Part shown: positions 33,130 to 44,214 of the stretch, one piece after another
Layout: the number at the start of each line of letters is the position of its first letter
Numbering within the stretch: the first letter of the stretch is position 1
Notes under the pieces: model-generated
The model's input: the letters and a program-made list of their open reading frames with translations, nothing else
Told to the model about the DNA's origin: nothing
The model's database searches: none
Position numbers and translations under genes: made by a program
DNA from: Rhizomys pruinosus
Lineage: Eukaryota > Chordata > Mammalia > Rodentia > Spalacidae
Reading direction: 5' to 3'
Length of the DNA stretch: 64,000 nt
NCBI GenBank assembly: GCA_009823505.1
Contig: VZQC01001015.1
Coordinates: 164,307 to 228,306, forward strand

Positions 33130-33770
33130 TTAGGTTTTTATGTTTTACTAAGATGCCTAATGTGTATTACACATACCCATAAACAGGAGCCAAGGCATAA
33201 GCTTTCATTAAATTTACCCAACGTTTCTCATTGACGTATGCTACTTATTTGGGAGGAAATTTAAGCTTAGTTCTTAAATTGTCCTACAAGTAAAAGAAAG
33301 TGTTATAATGTGATGTTGTTAATTCAGAAAAAATATATAGGCCATTGTATACCTTAACCCAATATAAATTTAAATAAAAACAATTAACATTTTATATTCC
33401 CTATGTAGTTCAATTGTTTACATTTCCACCCAAAACTACACCTCAATTTAACTAATCTAAAACAATTCACTAAGCCTTAAAATATCTATACTTGTGGATA
33501 AAGCTTGGCAGAGTTGATTACCTGCTAAATAAATTTTACCCAATAAACACTTTGCTCTTTAACACTATATGACTGGACTCTAGATTCTACTTATTTGGGG
33601 AGTAAAATTTAAGCTTAATTCCATTAAATGTGTCCTACAAGTAAAAGAAAGTGTTACACTGTGATGTATATTTCAGAAAAATATAGAGACAACCCAATAC
33701 AAACTATAAATAAAACAATTAGCATTTTATATTCCCGTTAGTTCAAGTCAGTATCTAGCTCCTTTCTTTT
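33130..33770 (-). repeat. Two diverged direct repeats of about 300 bp (A and A')
   Basis: The blocks CTACTTATTTGGGAGGAAAT...GTCCTACAAGTAAAAGAAAG (33232-33415) and CTACTTATTTGGGGAGTAAA...GTCCTACAAGTAAAAGAAAG (33585-33745) run in parallel, each preceded by a TAAATTT(T)ACCCAA segment. A' runs straight into copy B'. Confidence 0.7.
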
Positions 33771-33784
33771 TTTTTTTCTTTTTT

Positions 33785-34748
33785 TTTAGCACAAGAATCC
33801 TTCATATAAAACAATTTGCAAGCAGTAGTTGTCCCAGCCCACACGAGCCCAAGGCTCCCACCATCAGCTGGAGGGGCTTGAATGTCAATCAAGTTACTAA
33901 GTGTCCAGACTAATTGCTGTAGTTTCACCAATTACACCAATCTGCAGCCCCTACAATATTACCATTCCCCCTCTTCCACAGATTGTTCCTTAGGCTTAGA
34001 GATGGGGCACATAGGTGGACAAGAAGCACAACAGTCTACTTGTCTGGAGATGTCGTTTTGGATCTAATCAGTTCTAGCTGTTTCCTTTCATGGGCTGACC
34101 CGATTGCCTAGGGACAGGTTTTCAATCCTACTAATGAAGCACAAGCGATTAGTATATAGTATTTAAACATTCTAGTTACTATGGTAGGTTACTTTGGTAT
34201 AGACACAAGATGTTTGGATGAGTGTGTTAATCCCTGGATTACTTTCTTTTTCCCTGAGAGAGATGACAAGGCCTTACTGTGGCATATAATCTCCTAATCC
34301 CTAGAAGGTATAAGCTTGTGGCAACATCCAAGGTTATTCCTCCAAGGAGAGACCTAATAATCAAATAAATTTGGATATATAAGACATATTGTGCCACTGC
34401 TGACAGTTATCTCCAAGCAAGTGGGGTGTAGCTGTGTTTGGTGGAGAGTTTTGCTTGACTCAAGGAGGACCAACATTTGTTTATTGGTTCAGTGGCCTTT
34501 GGTAACCTCTCTGGTTTCAGAGACCAACTGTATACTTGTAAGTGCGATCTCGATAAAATCCCCCATGGTTACATCAGGTCATTGACAGCAGGGCGGACCT
34601 TATCACCTCTTTTCTTGCAGATATCCCAGTTTACAAGCAATAAGCCTTAACCTTTTTGGGGGGGGGGGGGGTTGGGTCCCCTGGCTAGCATCTCCTTGGC
34701 AGAATAATCCATTGCTGCTATCAGTGCTCTCTTGTATTAATTATATGA
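33785..34748 (-). mobile_element. Unclassified repeat, copy B'
   Basis: Same direction as copy B and colinear with it, with a G13 run near 34660 in the position of the G9 run of copy B. Truncated on the right where a B4-type SINE begins. No intact frame. Confidence 0.55.
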
Positions 34749-34749
34749 A

Positions 34750-34937
34750 CTACTTAAAGAGACCTGAGCTTCTTCACAGGTGCTTGCTTTTAATCTCAGT
34801 TCTGAGGAGGGGGAAATGGACTGAGAGCCTTGGGGTTCACTGGCCAATCGGTTCAACTTAGAACCAAACTGGGTGGTGAAACTTTGTCTCAGCAAACAAG
34901 GTGGATGGCTTGTGATGAATGACGCCTGAGTTGCCCT

Positions 34938-34978
<41 letters not shown>
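34750..34978 (+). mobile_element. B4-type SINE, 3' part, with (CA)n
   Basis: TTTTAATCTCAGTTCTGAGG, TCACTGGCCAATCGGTTC, GAAACTTTGTCTCAGCAAAC, then (CA)n at 34939-34977. The tRNA-like head is missing. Confidence 0.65.
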
Positions 34979-34979
<1 letters not shown>

Positions 34980-35141
34980 CACACATACAACCAGGTTAAA
35001 AGCTGTGCTGATAGGTCAGAGTTAAGTCACAGACAGAATTTATCCTTGTTTTGCCTAAAGAGAGAGAAACATCAAAGACAGCAAAGGAGGAATGGAAAGT
35101 TCTTTGGAGCTACTTGCTTTGACTCTGTCTTCTCTTTTTTA

Positions 35142-35370
35142 ATAAAAAAAATTTTATTTATTATTTTTGTTTTATGTGTACAGATGTGTTGCCTGAATGC
35201 ATGTAAGAGCACCCATGTCACACAGTGCCTGCAGAGGACAGAACAGGGCATCAGACTCCCCGGAACTGGAGTTAGGACGGTGTTAGCTGCCATGTGGGTG
35301 TTGGGAACTGAACCTGGGTCTTCTGGAAGAGCAGCCAGTGCTCTTAACTGCTGAGCCATCTCTCCAGCCC
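35142..35370 (-). mobile_element. B2-type SINE
   Basis: Reverse B2 with A/T tail (AAAAAAATTTTATTTATT), GGAACTGGAGTTAGGACGG, GGGAACTGAACCTGGGTC and CTGAGCCATCTCTCCAGCCC. No 17-bp duplication. Confidence 0.9.
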
Positions 35371-35630
35371 TGCTCTGTCTTCTCTTTGACACTCACATCA
35401 ATCATCATGTACTTCCTGCAGTCTCCACCATGGTCTTCTGTAACCTTCCTTGGTGGCTGTTCCTCTGTCTGGTCCATTTATTCTGAGCCATGGCTCCAAT
35501 GCCTCTCACTGAGGAAGCTTTTCATGATGTCAGTTAGCAGAGCTGGCCTCCAACCAACGGAATCAGAATCTCTGGAGTGTGTGTGTGTGGGGGGGGGGCT
35601 ATAATGAGTTTTTAAAAAAACTCTCTAGTT

Positions 35631-35878
35631 GGGGCTGGAGAGATGGCCTAGCAGTTGAGAGCACTGACTGCTCTTGCAGAGGACCCGGGTTCAATCTCCA
35701 GCACCCACATGGTGGCTGAGAACCGTCTGTAACTCCAATTCCAGGAGAACTCCAGTTCCAGGGGAAACCGATACCCTTTTCTGACCTCTGCAGCATTGCA
35801 CAACACGGGTGCACAAACCTACATGCAGACAGTACATTCATATAAATAAATAGATAAATAGATAAATAAATAAATAAA
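35631..35878 (+). mobile_element. B2 SINE, 17-bp-duplication subfamily
   Basis: GGGGCTGGAGAGATGGCCTA, CTCCAATTCCAGGAGAA/CTCCAGTTCCAGGGGAA, GCATTGCACAACACGGGTGC, then an (AAAT)n/(GATA)n tail. Possible short target duplication around CTCTAGTT on both sides. Confidence 0.93.
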
Positions 35879-35958
35879 TAACTCTAGTTTATGGTGATGC
35901 TCTGGTGGGATTCTTCTATCATGGTGCTATGAGAAAAACCTTTTAAAAGTCATTTTCA

Positions 35959-36172
35959 GGGGCTGGAGAGATGGCTCAGTGGTTAAGAGTACTGGCTGCT
36001 CTTACAGAGGACCCAGGTTCAGTCCCCAGCACCCACATACAGGCTAACGATTATCTTAACTCCAGTTCCAGGGGATCGGACACCCTTTTTTGACCTCTGC
36101 AGGCATTGTATAACACGAGCACACTTACATACATGCAGGCAATACATAAAGCAAAAATACACATAAAGCAAA
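35959..36172 (+). mobile_element. B2 SINE, single-unit type
   Basis: GGGGCTGGAGAGATGGCTCA head, one CTCCAGTTCCAGGGGATCG, GCATTGTATAACACGAGC, A-rich tail. Confidence 0.92.
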
Positions 36173-36187
36173 AAATAATTATTTTGT

Positions 36188-36303
36188 GTGTTTGAAACAG
36201 GATCTCCCTGTAGTCCTAGCTATCCTGGAACTCACTATGTTGATCAGGCTGAATTTCTTCCTCCTGAGTACTGGGATCAAAGGTGTGTGCCACCACACAC
36301 AGC
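36188..36303 (-). mobile_element. B1 SINE, shortened
   Basis: GAAACAGGATCTCCCTGTAG, CTGGAACTCACTATGTTGAT, CTGGGATCAAAGGTGTG. Deletion in the middle relative to full B1. Confidence 0.85.
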
Positions 36304-36309
36304 TTTCTA

Positions 36310-37489
36310 CAAGTATTTTTTAAACCCTAATGCCTATTTCCATTCACAGCTGAAAATTCTTAATTTCATTCTTTTGATCATTTCTAGATTGAATTTCAGT
36401 AATGTTCAGTGTAGATTATTTACACTGCCCTTAGTTCTGTGTATTTCTGAGAATCGGAAAAAGGTGAGAGAGAGACTCGAGCAGAGAAAGGGAAACTTCT
36501 AGGGTCCATGTTCTCCTTGGGGCTCCACGGCCTCCGCTCAGGAAGGCTGTTTCCTCCAGCGTTTAAGGTCGTTTTGAAATGTCCTTTTCATTTTGAAATG
36601 TCTGATATCATTGTATTCTTGATCTATTTGTGTGCCTTTGCATTTATCCTTGCTCACAGGGACTCAGGAACACTTGGCAAGTTAAGCCACACAGACACAA
36701 GGAGAACTCTGTCATTGTCCTTAGGGCTCTGCGTGGGGGGATGCCCAGGAGCACTTAGGGCTGCTCTGAGGCTTTATTTCTCAGGCGCCATCTTGCTGTT
36801 CTAATGAGGTGCCTCTCCAAGGAAGTGAGCTATCAATGTTCTTGATGGGGATTTTCCCAAACTTACTTGGCCAAATCTCTCATACTCAGCTTTTCTCAGT
36901 GAAGACTGTCCTCCCAAGGGGACAAAGAAGAGAGCTTGGTTTTTTGGACATCTATCAAAGACTAAAGTCTTGTCCAAAACTCTTCTTTCTAACACTCCCA
37001 AATTTTAAAAATCCCCTGAGCCTACATGATTATTTGCCTTTTTTATTTTGGAGTTTATTTATAAAACATAGTATTTACCCATTCCTTCAAGCTCTAACAT
37101 TGATAGTTAAAATTTTGATACTTTCTTTCTCCCAATGAAGTCTGACTTGAAAATCAAGCACTTTGACATTCACTTATTATCTGTTATATGAATTCAATCA
37201 ATTCAAAATTGGCTGTATTATGGTGGGGGTTTTTTTTGTTGTTGTTGTTGTTGTTTTTAGTTTGTTATTTGTTGTGTTGTAGTCTATAGCTACATTCCCC
37301 TGGAGGGCATTCATGGATGTCACAGGCATGTGGTTAAAGGTAGTGAAACACACATGTGTCACACCCGTGCAGCATCTGAAACCTATGACAACATTTACAC
37401 TCTGCATCCTCGTTGTCACCTGTCTGTCCCTCTGGAGGCGTCTCTTTCATCATCTCATAGAAACCCTCCTGGTGACACTCATAAGTTCT
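36310..37489. other. Unique region
   Basis: No gene recognised. A (TTG)n run lies at about 37238-37255. Confidence 0.45.
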
Positions 37490-37615
37490 CAGTTTATCAG
37501 TAAACAAATACTTATTGAGCACTACTTTGTGTAAGACACTGGGCTGGGCAGTGAGGACTACATTGATCAATCTAGAGCCAGGACATTGATGGAGCTTGCA
37601 TCTATCCAGGAAGGA
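37490..37615 (+). mobile_element. L2/MIR-type fossil
   Basis: ACTTATTGAGCACTACTTTG, AGACACTGGGCTGGGCAGTG and GGAGCTTGCATCTATCC resemble the L2 3' end. Confidence 0.5.
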
Positions 37616-37768
37616 GGGTGGGTATTAAATCATGTCAGGATTAATTTAGTGGTCACTGCCATCATTATTGTTCACCCTTGTTTCTTCTCCTAGTTTTGAA
37701 TGCATGTGATACAGGGTCCTGGTTTGTTTTTTGAGGAGGGAATGCTTGGATAGAAAGAAGGAAATATT

Positions 37769-38020
37769 GGGTCTGGAGAGATAGCCTAGCAGTTAAGAGC
37801 ACCGACTGCTCTTGCAGAGGAACTGGGTTCGATCCCCAGCACCCACATGGCAGCTAAGAACCCTCTGTAACTCCAATTCCAGGAGAACTCCAGTTCCAGG
37901 GGAATCCGAGACCCTCTTCTGACTTCCACGGGATTGCATGACATGGGTGCACAGACTTACATGCAGGCAGTACATTCATACACATACAAAAAAATAAATA
38001 AATTTTTAAAAATTAAAAAA
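37769..38020 (+). mobile_element. B2 SINE, 17-bp-duplication subfamily
   Basis: GGGTCTGGAGAGATAGCCTA, CTCCAATTCCAGGAGAA/CTCCAGTTCCAGGGGAA, GATTGCATGACATGGGTGC, A-rich tail. Perfect 17-bp target-site duplication AGAAAGAAGGAAATATT at 37752-37768 and 38021-38037. Confidence 0.95.
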
Positions 38021-38037
38021 AGAAAGAAGGAAATATT

Positions 38038-38859
38038 ACATATGCAATGCATTTGAATGGAGTGGGGAAAGAGGAGTGGTTTAACTAGGGAACAAACAGC
38101 CCAAACTCCGAGGGAGGAATGACCGGGACCATAGCCTGTTCAAGATATTAAGCGAGGGTCCATTTGGCTGGACAGAGAAAGGGGAGGTAGGGAAAAAAAT
38201 CTGTGATGAGCTGATGAATGGGCAGGAAGCAGACCAAGCATTTCAATGTTTATTAAAATAAATACAGGAATAAGTGTGCTCAGAGCAGGCTGAGATTTTG
38301 ACTTCTGCTCCAAGTTAAGCCCTGTGGTTGCCGAGAGCCTACAGCTGTATAATATTGATTCCTACAATTATGCATGATGTAATCGAAACCCAGAGAGAGT
38401 ACTAGAGGCAGACAGGGGAAGGTTTCAATCTCTCTGGTCCACCTTTTCCTCCATATTGTCTTCACAGTGGGGTTTTCTCCTTCAGGAATTGGAAGTGGTG
38501 GCTTCCAGTAAAGCTAGAGGAGGACATTCCCATAGCCTGTGTCCAGGATCAAAGGACAGCTAGATCTGCTGGAAGGCAGGGGGATAGTCTGAGGCCTGGG
38601 CAGGGGGGCTTTGATAAGGTCCTGGACCTATTTTATCATTGAGTGTTATGACAGCAAGACAGTCCCAGGGTGTAGTGCCCTCTCCTGATGCAGAATCAAG
38701 AGATCTGTGAATGGAATTGATTCAGGACTGGCAGCACCAAGCAGGAAAAGCCCGTGGTCCAGGAGGATCGGCCCCACAAGGTCCATTCTGAGTCAGTAAC
38801 CCACAGGTGTCAGGAGACTCACGGCCTGGACAGTGGCAGCCATCCAATTGGAACAAGGA
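38038..38859. other. Unique region
   Basis: No interspersed repeat or gene recognised. Confidence 0.45.
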
Positions 38860-39360
38860 TTCAGCATCTCCCCTCCCCCTTCTCCCGTAGCGCTGATAAA
38901 AGTCAGACGCAGGAGCTAATCAGATCGTTCTCTTGGCCCAGACCCCCTTTAAATCAAGCAGAGGTCTACTTTGGCTCTCCATGTTAAGCAGACCCAGAGA
39001 CCTGACATTTTGTGTTTATTTGAAATGATAAACTTAATCACCAGTGAAATGGGAGAGCTGATGGAACTGGCCACGGTAAGGTCACATCGTGTCTCTGCCA
39101 AACACAATCCAGCCTCTTCTCTCCACCACTTTGCCAATCCCTGCCACAGGGGGCCCCGGGCGCTGGCAAATGGGGACCGGAGTCTGTCTATGTGATAATT
39201 AGTCCATGGTGCTCGGTAGAGATTGCCAAATCTGCCATATGGTAGTTTTATGACCTGGACTGCTGGGATCTCTGGAGAGAGCAAGCATCATAATCTCATT
39301 TCCTCGTTATCTGTGATTAGAACTTGAACTTCTACAGGGGAAAAATGCAAACCTGGTGAG
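38860..39360. promoter_or_regulatory. Candidate conserved non-coding element
   Basis: Repeat-free, with ATGATAAACTTAATCACC near 39027, TGTGATAATTAGTCCATGG near 39192, TCTGTGATTAGAACTTG near 39309 and a GC-rich core GGGGCCCCGGGCGCTGGC near 39149. A pyrimidine tract plus AG at 38890 and a GTAAGG at 39076 imitate exon borders, but all three frames between them contain stops. The call is from composition only. Confidence 0.3.
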
Positions 39361-40560
39361 GAAGCCGAGGACTGTCGAGTGCAGAGATGTTGCTGCTAAG
39401 CCAGAAAAGCAAAAGTGTTTATGCATCCACAGTTGCAGGAAATGACACCCACCGTGGGCTCCATGAAGTCTGACCTGTGTTTTCTGTGGACCATGCTATT
39501 GGAATAGAACTCCAATGCTTTGAGAAGGTGGGGGGGCTAACCTCTGGAAGTGTCCTGGCCAAGACCCCGTTTCCCTCTGTTGTGCTTCTTAGGGACCAGG
39601 GGACCAATACTTCTTGATCCATTTTTTTTCCTACGGTGACATAGCACTTGAATGGAGTCACCCTTGGGGTTCCCAAGAGGTAACAGATATTAGTGAGGTT
39701 TCGAAAGTATTTTATTGAGAAAGAAATCTTAAACCCAATTCTTCCTGCCATTGCTGAAAATGGCCGGCCATCATATTTTCCGCACTGAGATTCACTACAG
39801 AGGAGGAAGACTGTGGGTGACTCCTAATCCCACATGCTCTACCTCCCGCGCCCCCCATCAACCCCCGTCTGCATGTTTTCCATCCTGTTCAAGGATGCTG
39901 TCTATCCTGCTGCTGCCAGCAAGGCTACGGCCTCCAATGTGTAAGAAGCCACATGCTGTCTCTATCACATGATACTCTGGAAGTTGATCTATTGGGAGCT
40001 TTGGACTGAAGACTTCAATACTTTATTCGTAATATTTATTCTTCCTTTTCCTCTCTTCTGAGAAATATCCTTTTTTTTGTTTTGTTTTCAGGGTGACATT
40101 TCGAAGTCCTGCTGCAGTCAGCAGAAGCCATGAAGTGCGTTCTGGTTAAGATGAAAGTGAATACTGGTGATATTCAGAGAGAGAGAGAGAAAGAGGAACT
40201 GTTTGTTGTTGTTGTTGTTTTCCTTTTGCTTCCATTCCTTTTTTTCTGGAATGCCGATGCAGTGGGTAGCATTCTAGCAGCCATAGTGGACTCCTAGAAA
40301 GAATTTGAAGATAGAACCCTTGGAAGGATGTGAGAAAGGAAAGGGGGAGGAGTTCCTGGAGATAGGTGGTGCCGTCCACCCCACTGGTCCCAGAAGGAAT
40401 GCCTACATAGGAGCTCTGTTTCCCCACTGGAGAAATATGCCCCTATCTCCTTCATTTTCTATTATTTAGATTTTTTAAATTATGCATGTTTGTATTTTAT
40501 TTATAATTATGAGAGTTGTTATTGTGCCAAATGGTAGAAGTAAGCTATTTCAATTGAAGG
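39361..40560. other. Repeat-poor unique region
   Basis: Only short runs: (GA)n near 40177-40193 and (TTG)n near 40202-40218. Confidence 0.45.
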
Positions 40561-40564
40561 TTCT

Positions 40565-40688
40565 CATGGGCATAATGGCACATACCCAGACAATCTCTGT
40601 GAGCCTGAGGCCAGCTTGGTCTACCTAGGGAATTTCAGGCCAGCTAGGGCTACACTGTGAGATCCTGTCTCAGAAACCAAAACAAAAC
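40565..40688 (+). mobile_element. B1 SINE, degraded
   Basis: CATAATGGCACATACCCAGA, AGGCCAGCTTGGTCTACC, CAGCTAGGGCTACACTGTGA, GATCCTGTCTCAGAAACC. Confidence 0.75.
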
Positions 40689-40689
40689 A

Positions 40690-40885
40690 TGGGGCCACAG
40701 AGATGACTCACCTCTTGCAGAGGACCCAGGTTTGATTCCTAGCACTCACATGGTGGCCAACAACCAACCATCCTTAACTCCAGTTCCAGGGGAATCTGAT
40801 GACCCCTTCTGACCTCCATGGGTATTGCATGGCATGGGTCATCACAAAAAAAAAAATAAATGAAATAGCAAAGCAATAAATAAAA
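40690..40885 (+). mobile_element. B2 SINE, head deleted in part
   Basis: GGGGCCACAGAGATGACTCA, then CTCTTGCAGAGGACCCAGG (about 20 bp of head missing), CTCCAGTTCCAGGGGAATC, GTATTGCATGGCATGGG, A-rich tail. Confidence 0.85.
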
Positions 40886-40997
40886 ACAACAAAACCCCTC
40901 AAACAAACCAATTCAAGCGTCTCTTTCCTGCAGATGTCTTTGAGTTCTAAGAGGCTTCCCAGGAATCGGATGTGGCCCCTGGCATCCATCTTCAGGA

Positions 40998-40999
<2 letters not shown>

Positions 41000-41051
<52 letters not shown>
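41000..41051. repeat. (CT)n microsatellite
   Basis: 26 uninterrupted CT units. Confidence 0.98.
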
Positions 41052-41053
<2 letters not shown>

Positions 41054-41280
41054 GCATCCACAGGTTTTCTGCCCTCTCTTCTGGCCACACATTGTTGGCA
41101 TGCAGACCAGCAGGGTTGGATTCCTCATTCTGACTACAGGGTGCATTTATTCTTCTGTCTCTTATCACTTGGTTGTTTAAAGAAAAATTCCCAAGACTTT
41201 CCAAAGCCCCTGTACCTAGACCCTACTCACAGATCTGCTGTTCCTTCTACATGTGTTCAGGCATCAAAATTAGAGATTTG

Positions 41281-41368
41281 ATTTGGGGAGATGTCTCAGT
41301 GGATAAAGTATTTGCAATGCAAGTGTGTGAAAATCTGAAATCCTCAGAATCCACATAAAGCTTGGTGT
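41281..41368 (+). mobile_element. B4-type SINE, 5' part
   Basis: TTTGGGGAGATGTCTCAGTG, AAATCCTCAGAATCCACATA; ends at the B1-like junction. Confidence 0.6.
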
Positions 41369-41404
41369 GGGGCTGGATGGATCCAGTATGGCTGAGTATA
41401 GAGA

Positions 41405-41850
41405 GCTGGCTTCTTTCCCCGACAACTTTCTAATAGATTTCACCCCAAAAACCTAGAAGGCCAGCAGGAGATGACAGCCACTCCCACTCATCATATGGGA
41501 CATCAGACATCTGCAGCCCAACCTCCAGGGGAATGTAGCTTGAAGAATAGCATTCCCAAGGCTTATCCCTCCTGAGGCATGTCCATCCTGTCCTCTGGAG
41601 GCAAGTGGCACAAGCCATAAGCTTATCTCAGGAGCTACAGTGATTTTCCTGCCATAAAACTTAGCCATTGCAGGACGCTTCTCCTCTGTCCTGCCCACCT
41701 CCTGGTCAAAGAGCCCAACATAAAGTATATAAGTGCTTAAACCCCTGCGATAAATGAGTTTTGCTTGATGATGCAACTCCCGGGTCTCTTTCTTCAGACC
41801 TATTCAGGTTTATCACCTTCTCGGGGACCACTGTACTCTGTCCCGCTTCC
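41405..41850 (+). mobile_element. ERV LTR (class I/II type)
   Basis: TATATAA at 41726-41732, then CCCCTGCGATAAATGAGTTT as a degraded poly(A)-signal region, GGGTCTCTTTCTTCAGACC and a CTCGGGGACCACTGTACTC end. TATA-to-poly(A) spacing of about 25 bp fits a short R region. No internal retroviral sequence nearby. Confidence 0.6.
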
Positions 41851-42029
41851 CTCCTTGTGCCCCCTGCAGTTGAGCCATGGCCATACACAACTGCCATACC
41901 TAGGGCCACAAGGCTGGTGACCTGGGAGGCTGGAACCTCATGACATGGAGGAAACCAACAGCTTGGTGCAATACACACATCTGTGATCAAAGTGCTCTTA
42001 GGGCAGAATTGGTGACAGGGACAAAAGAA

Positions 42030-42215
42030 TCCCCAGAGACTCAGAGACTTGGGAGCCAGCCAGGCAAACACAATGGTCAGCAACAAAAAGACCACGTCTC
42101 CAAGCAAGCTGGAGAGGTGAGGGGTGACACCCAAAGTTGTCCTCCAACCACATGTCGTGACATCCACATGTCCAAACTCAGACAAGAAGATGCACACACA
42201 CATATATATGTGCAA
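42030..42215 (+). mobile_element. B4-type SINE, 3' part
   Basis: GGAGCCAGCCAGGCAAACAC, AAGACCACGTCTCCAAGC, GGTGACACCCAAAGTTGTCC, CCACATGTCC. Confidence 0.55.
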
Positions 42216-42416
42216 CATTCATATAGAAAGATAACAAAACAAGATTAATAACTCCACCCCATCGGCATGGGTCTCAGTCTAACATGAGAGTCAGGTGTAG
42301 GCAGATAAACACTTGCTTCTATTATAACTTATTGTCAATACGTGCTGGACCATTACAAATTTTTGTAGTTTACTACAGGCAAGGATGAGTTGTAATATCA
42401 ATAGACTGTGACACAC

Positions 42417-42730
42417 TGTGATGGTTAATGTTGGCTATCAACATGGAAGAATCTAGAATCACCTAGGAGGTGGGCCTCTGGGAGATTATCTTGATTGCAT
42501 TAATTGAAATGAGAGAAATATAATGTAACATGAAATACTGTAATAATAATGCAATAATATAAGTGGAGAAGCTGAGCCCCAGCCTTCATCATTTTGCTTC
42601 CTGACTGTGGATGCGATTTGCCCAGGCATCTCAAGCTCTTGCCACTTTGACTTCCTCCTCAGGATGGACTGTACCCTTGAACTGTGAGCTCTGATTGCTC
42701 TGCTTAGAATATTTTGCCACAGAACAGAAG
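42417..42730 (+). mobile_element. ERVL (MLT2-like) LTR
   Basis: TGTGATGGTTAATGTTGGCT, AATCACCTAGGAGGTGGGCC, CTTCCTGACTGTGGATGCG and TATTTTGCCACAGAACAGA. Central part replaced by A/T-rich sequence. Confidence 0.65.
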
Positions 42731-43177
42731 AGATGCCAAGATTCCAAAACAGCATCAGCATGGCTGACAATCACTCTACTGTGATGGCTTACAGAACCCC
42801 ACAGTGTGGCTACCTTAGCTTTGTTCAGTGACTCCTGAGACATCAGGACTCAGAGGTCAGGAGGACCTGACAACTCTATGTCACCTTATGTAACGTACAG
42901 GGTAGAACTGCTTGGGCCCCAAGAGGTCCTCAAACAAGCTGATGTCCTTCCCGAATGTTCATACACACACTTAGACCTCTGTAAGGAGAAGAAAGAGCTA
43001 GCTGATTCAGACAGTAGATGTTTTTACATGTATACACACACACACACACAAACACACATGTGTGTGCGCGCACTATGGCCATATACTAGGTGGTTTGGGG
43101 GTTGATTCCCAAACCACTTTTATGTACACTTAAATTTGTACATGCTCAAGTCCAATATATATAACACCATATTACAT
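42731..43177. other. Unique region with short (CA)n
   Basis: (CA)n at 43033-43058; otherwise nothing recognised. Confidence 0.4.
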
Positions 43178-43290
43178 GCAAACCTGAGTATGCATGCCTG
43201 TGATCCCAGTGCATGACAGGCTGAGACAGGAGGATTATTGAGCTCAAAACCAGGTACAAGAACTTCAGAGACCCTATCTCATCACCCCCT
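43178..43290 (+). mobile_element. B1/B4-like SINE fragment
   Basis: GCATGCCTGTGATCCCAGTG, GGCTGAGACAGGAGGATTA, GAGACCCTATCTCATC. Confidence 0.55.
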
Positions 43291-43473
43291 CCTCCAATGG
43301 TATCGAATCCTCCTATACACTCTAGGTTATTTTCAGATTATATATGTTATCTATCAGTTTATTCATATAGATGCTATGTAATATTCAACATGGAAAATAC
43401 AAACAGAAATTTAAGAATTTTCTTGAATTGTTTTTCAATCTGGTTGAATCTACAAGGCCAGATTGAAGAGCAG

Positions 43474-43474
43474 A

Positions 43475-43509
<35 letters not shown>

Positions 43510-43780
43510 GATACCCTTAACTCATACATATATACCACATACACACATGCACACAGACATACATACACACATATATACTTACATATGTAGACCACACACA
43601 TAAACATATGCACACACCACAGTCATACACATACATACCACACACATGCAAGCACACACATATATAACACATGTACATGCACCATGCACACATACCACAC
43701 ATGTACATAAATCATGCACACACATAAATACACATGCATGCACACATTCACACACCACATATGCACACACATAGAAGCAC
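43474..43780. repeat. (CA)n followed by long imperfect AC/ATAC-rich tract
   Basis: Pure CA to 43507, then about 270 bp of CACACA, CATACA, ACATAT and CACCACA mixtures. Explains the overlapping Val/Cys/Met-rich frames. Confidence 0.9.
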
Positions 43781-43879
43781 ATGGTGCTTTGGTATGTTTC
43801 ACACTATTGTACTTCACAAACACTGCATTTTTTGTAAACTGATTTCTAGCAGCTCTAGTGAAGAAGGTGTATTAGTCCT

Positions 43880-43980
43880 CTTTTTCTTTTTGAGAAAGTA
43901 CCTTTACATAGTCCAGGCTAGCCTGGAACTCCCATCAATCTTCCTGCCTCAGAATCTTTACCACTTGGATTAAAAGTATA
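43880..43980 (-). mobile_element. B1 SINE, old fragment
   Basis: TTTTTGAGAAAGTACCTTTA, GTCCAGGCTAGCCTGGAACT, ACCACTTGGATTAAAAG. Confidence 0.65.
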
Positions 43981-44019
43981 CAGAGTATGGGGAGTTTAGT
44001 TTACAGTTTTTAAATTTAT

Positions 44020-44212
44020 ATTTTATTTGGTTATTTATTGTATGCGTGCCTGTGTGCACAGGTGCATGCATGTCATGGCACGTGTGTAGAGGGCAGAGGA
44101 TAACTTTCAAGACTTTGTTCTCTCCTTCTGCCATGTGGGTCCCAGGGACTGACTCACAGCAGGCTTGGCAGATAGCACCTCTACCTGATGGGCCATCTTG
44201 CTGGCCACAAAG
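44020..44212 (-). mobile_element. tRNA-derived SINE, antisense, old
   Basis: TAGAGGGCAGAGGATAACTT, ATGTGGGTCCCAGGGACTGA, CTGATGGGCCATCTTGCTGG. Same family as the copy at 11.4 kb. Confidence 0.65.
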
Positions 44213-44214
44213 AA

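Noticed and set aside
38891..39075. Exon-like interval between an AG and a GTAAGG
   Set aside because: Stops in all three frames, so not a coding exon; kept only as a regulatory candidate.
41706..42218. Minus-strand open frame of 170 codons
   Set aside because: Runs antisense through an LTR and a B4-type SINE 3' end; no recognisable protein content.
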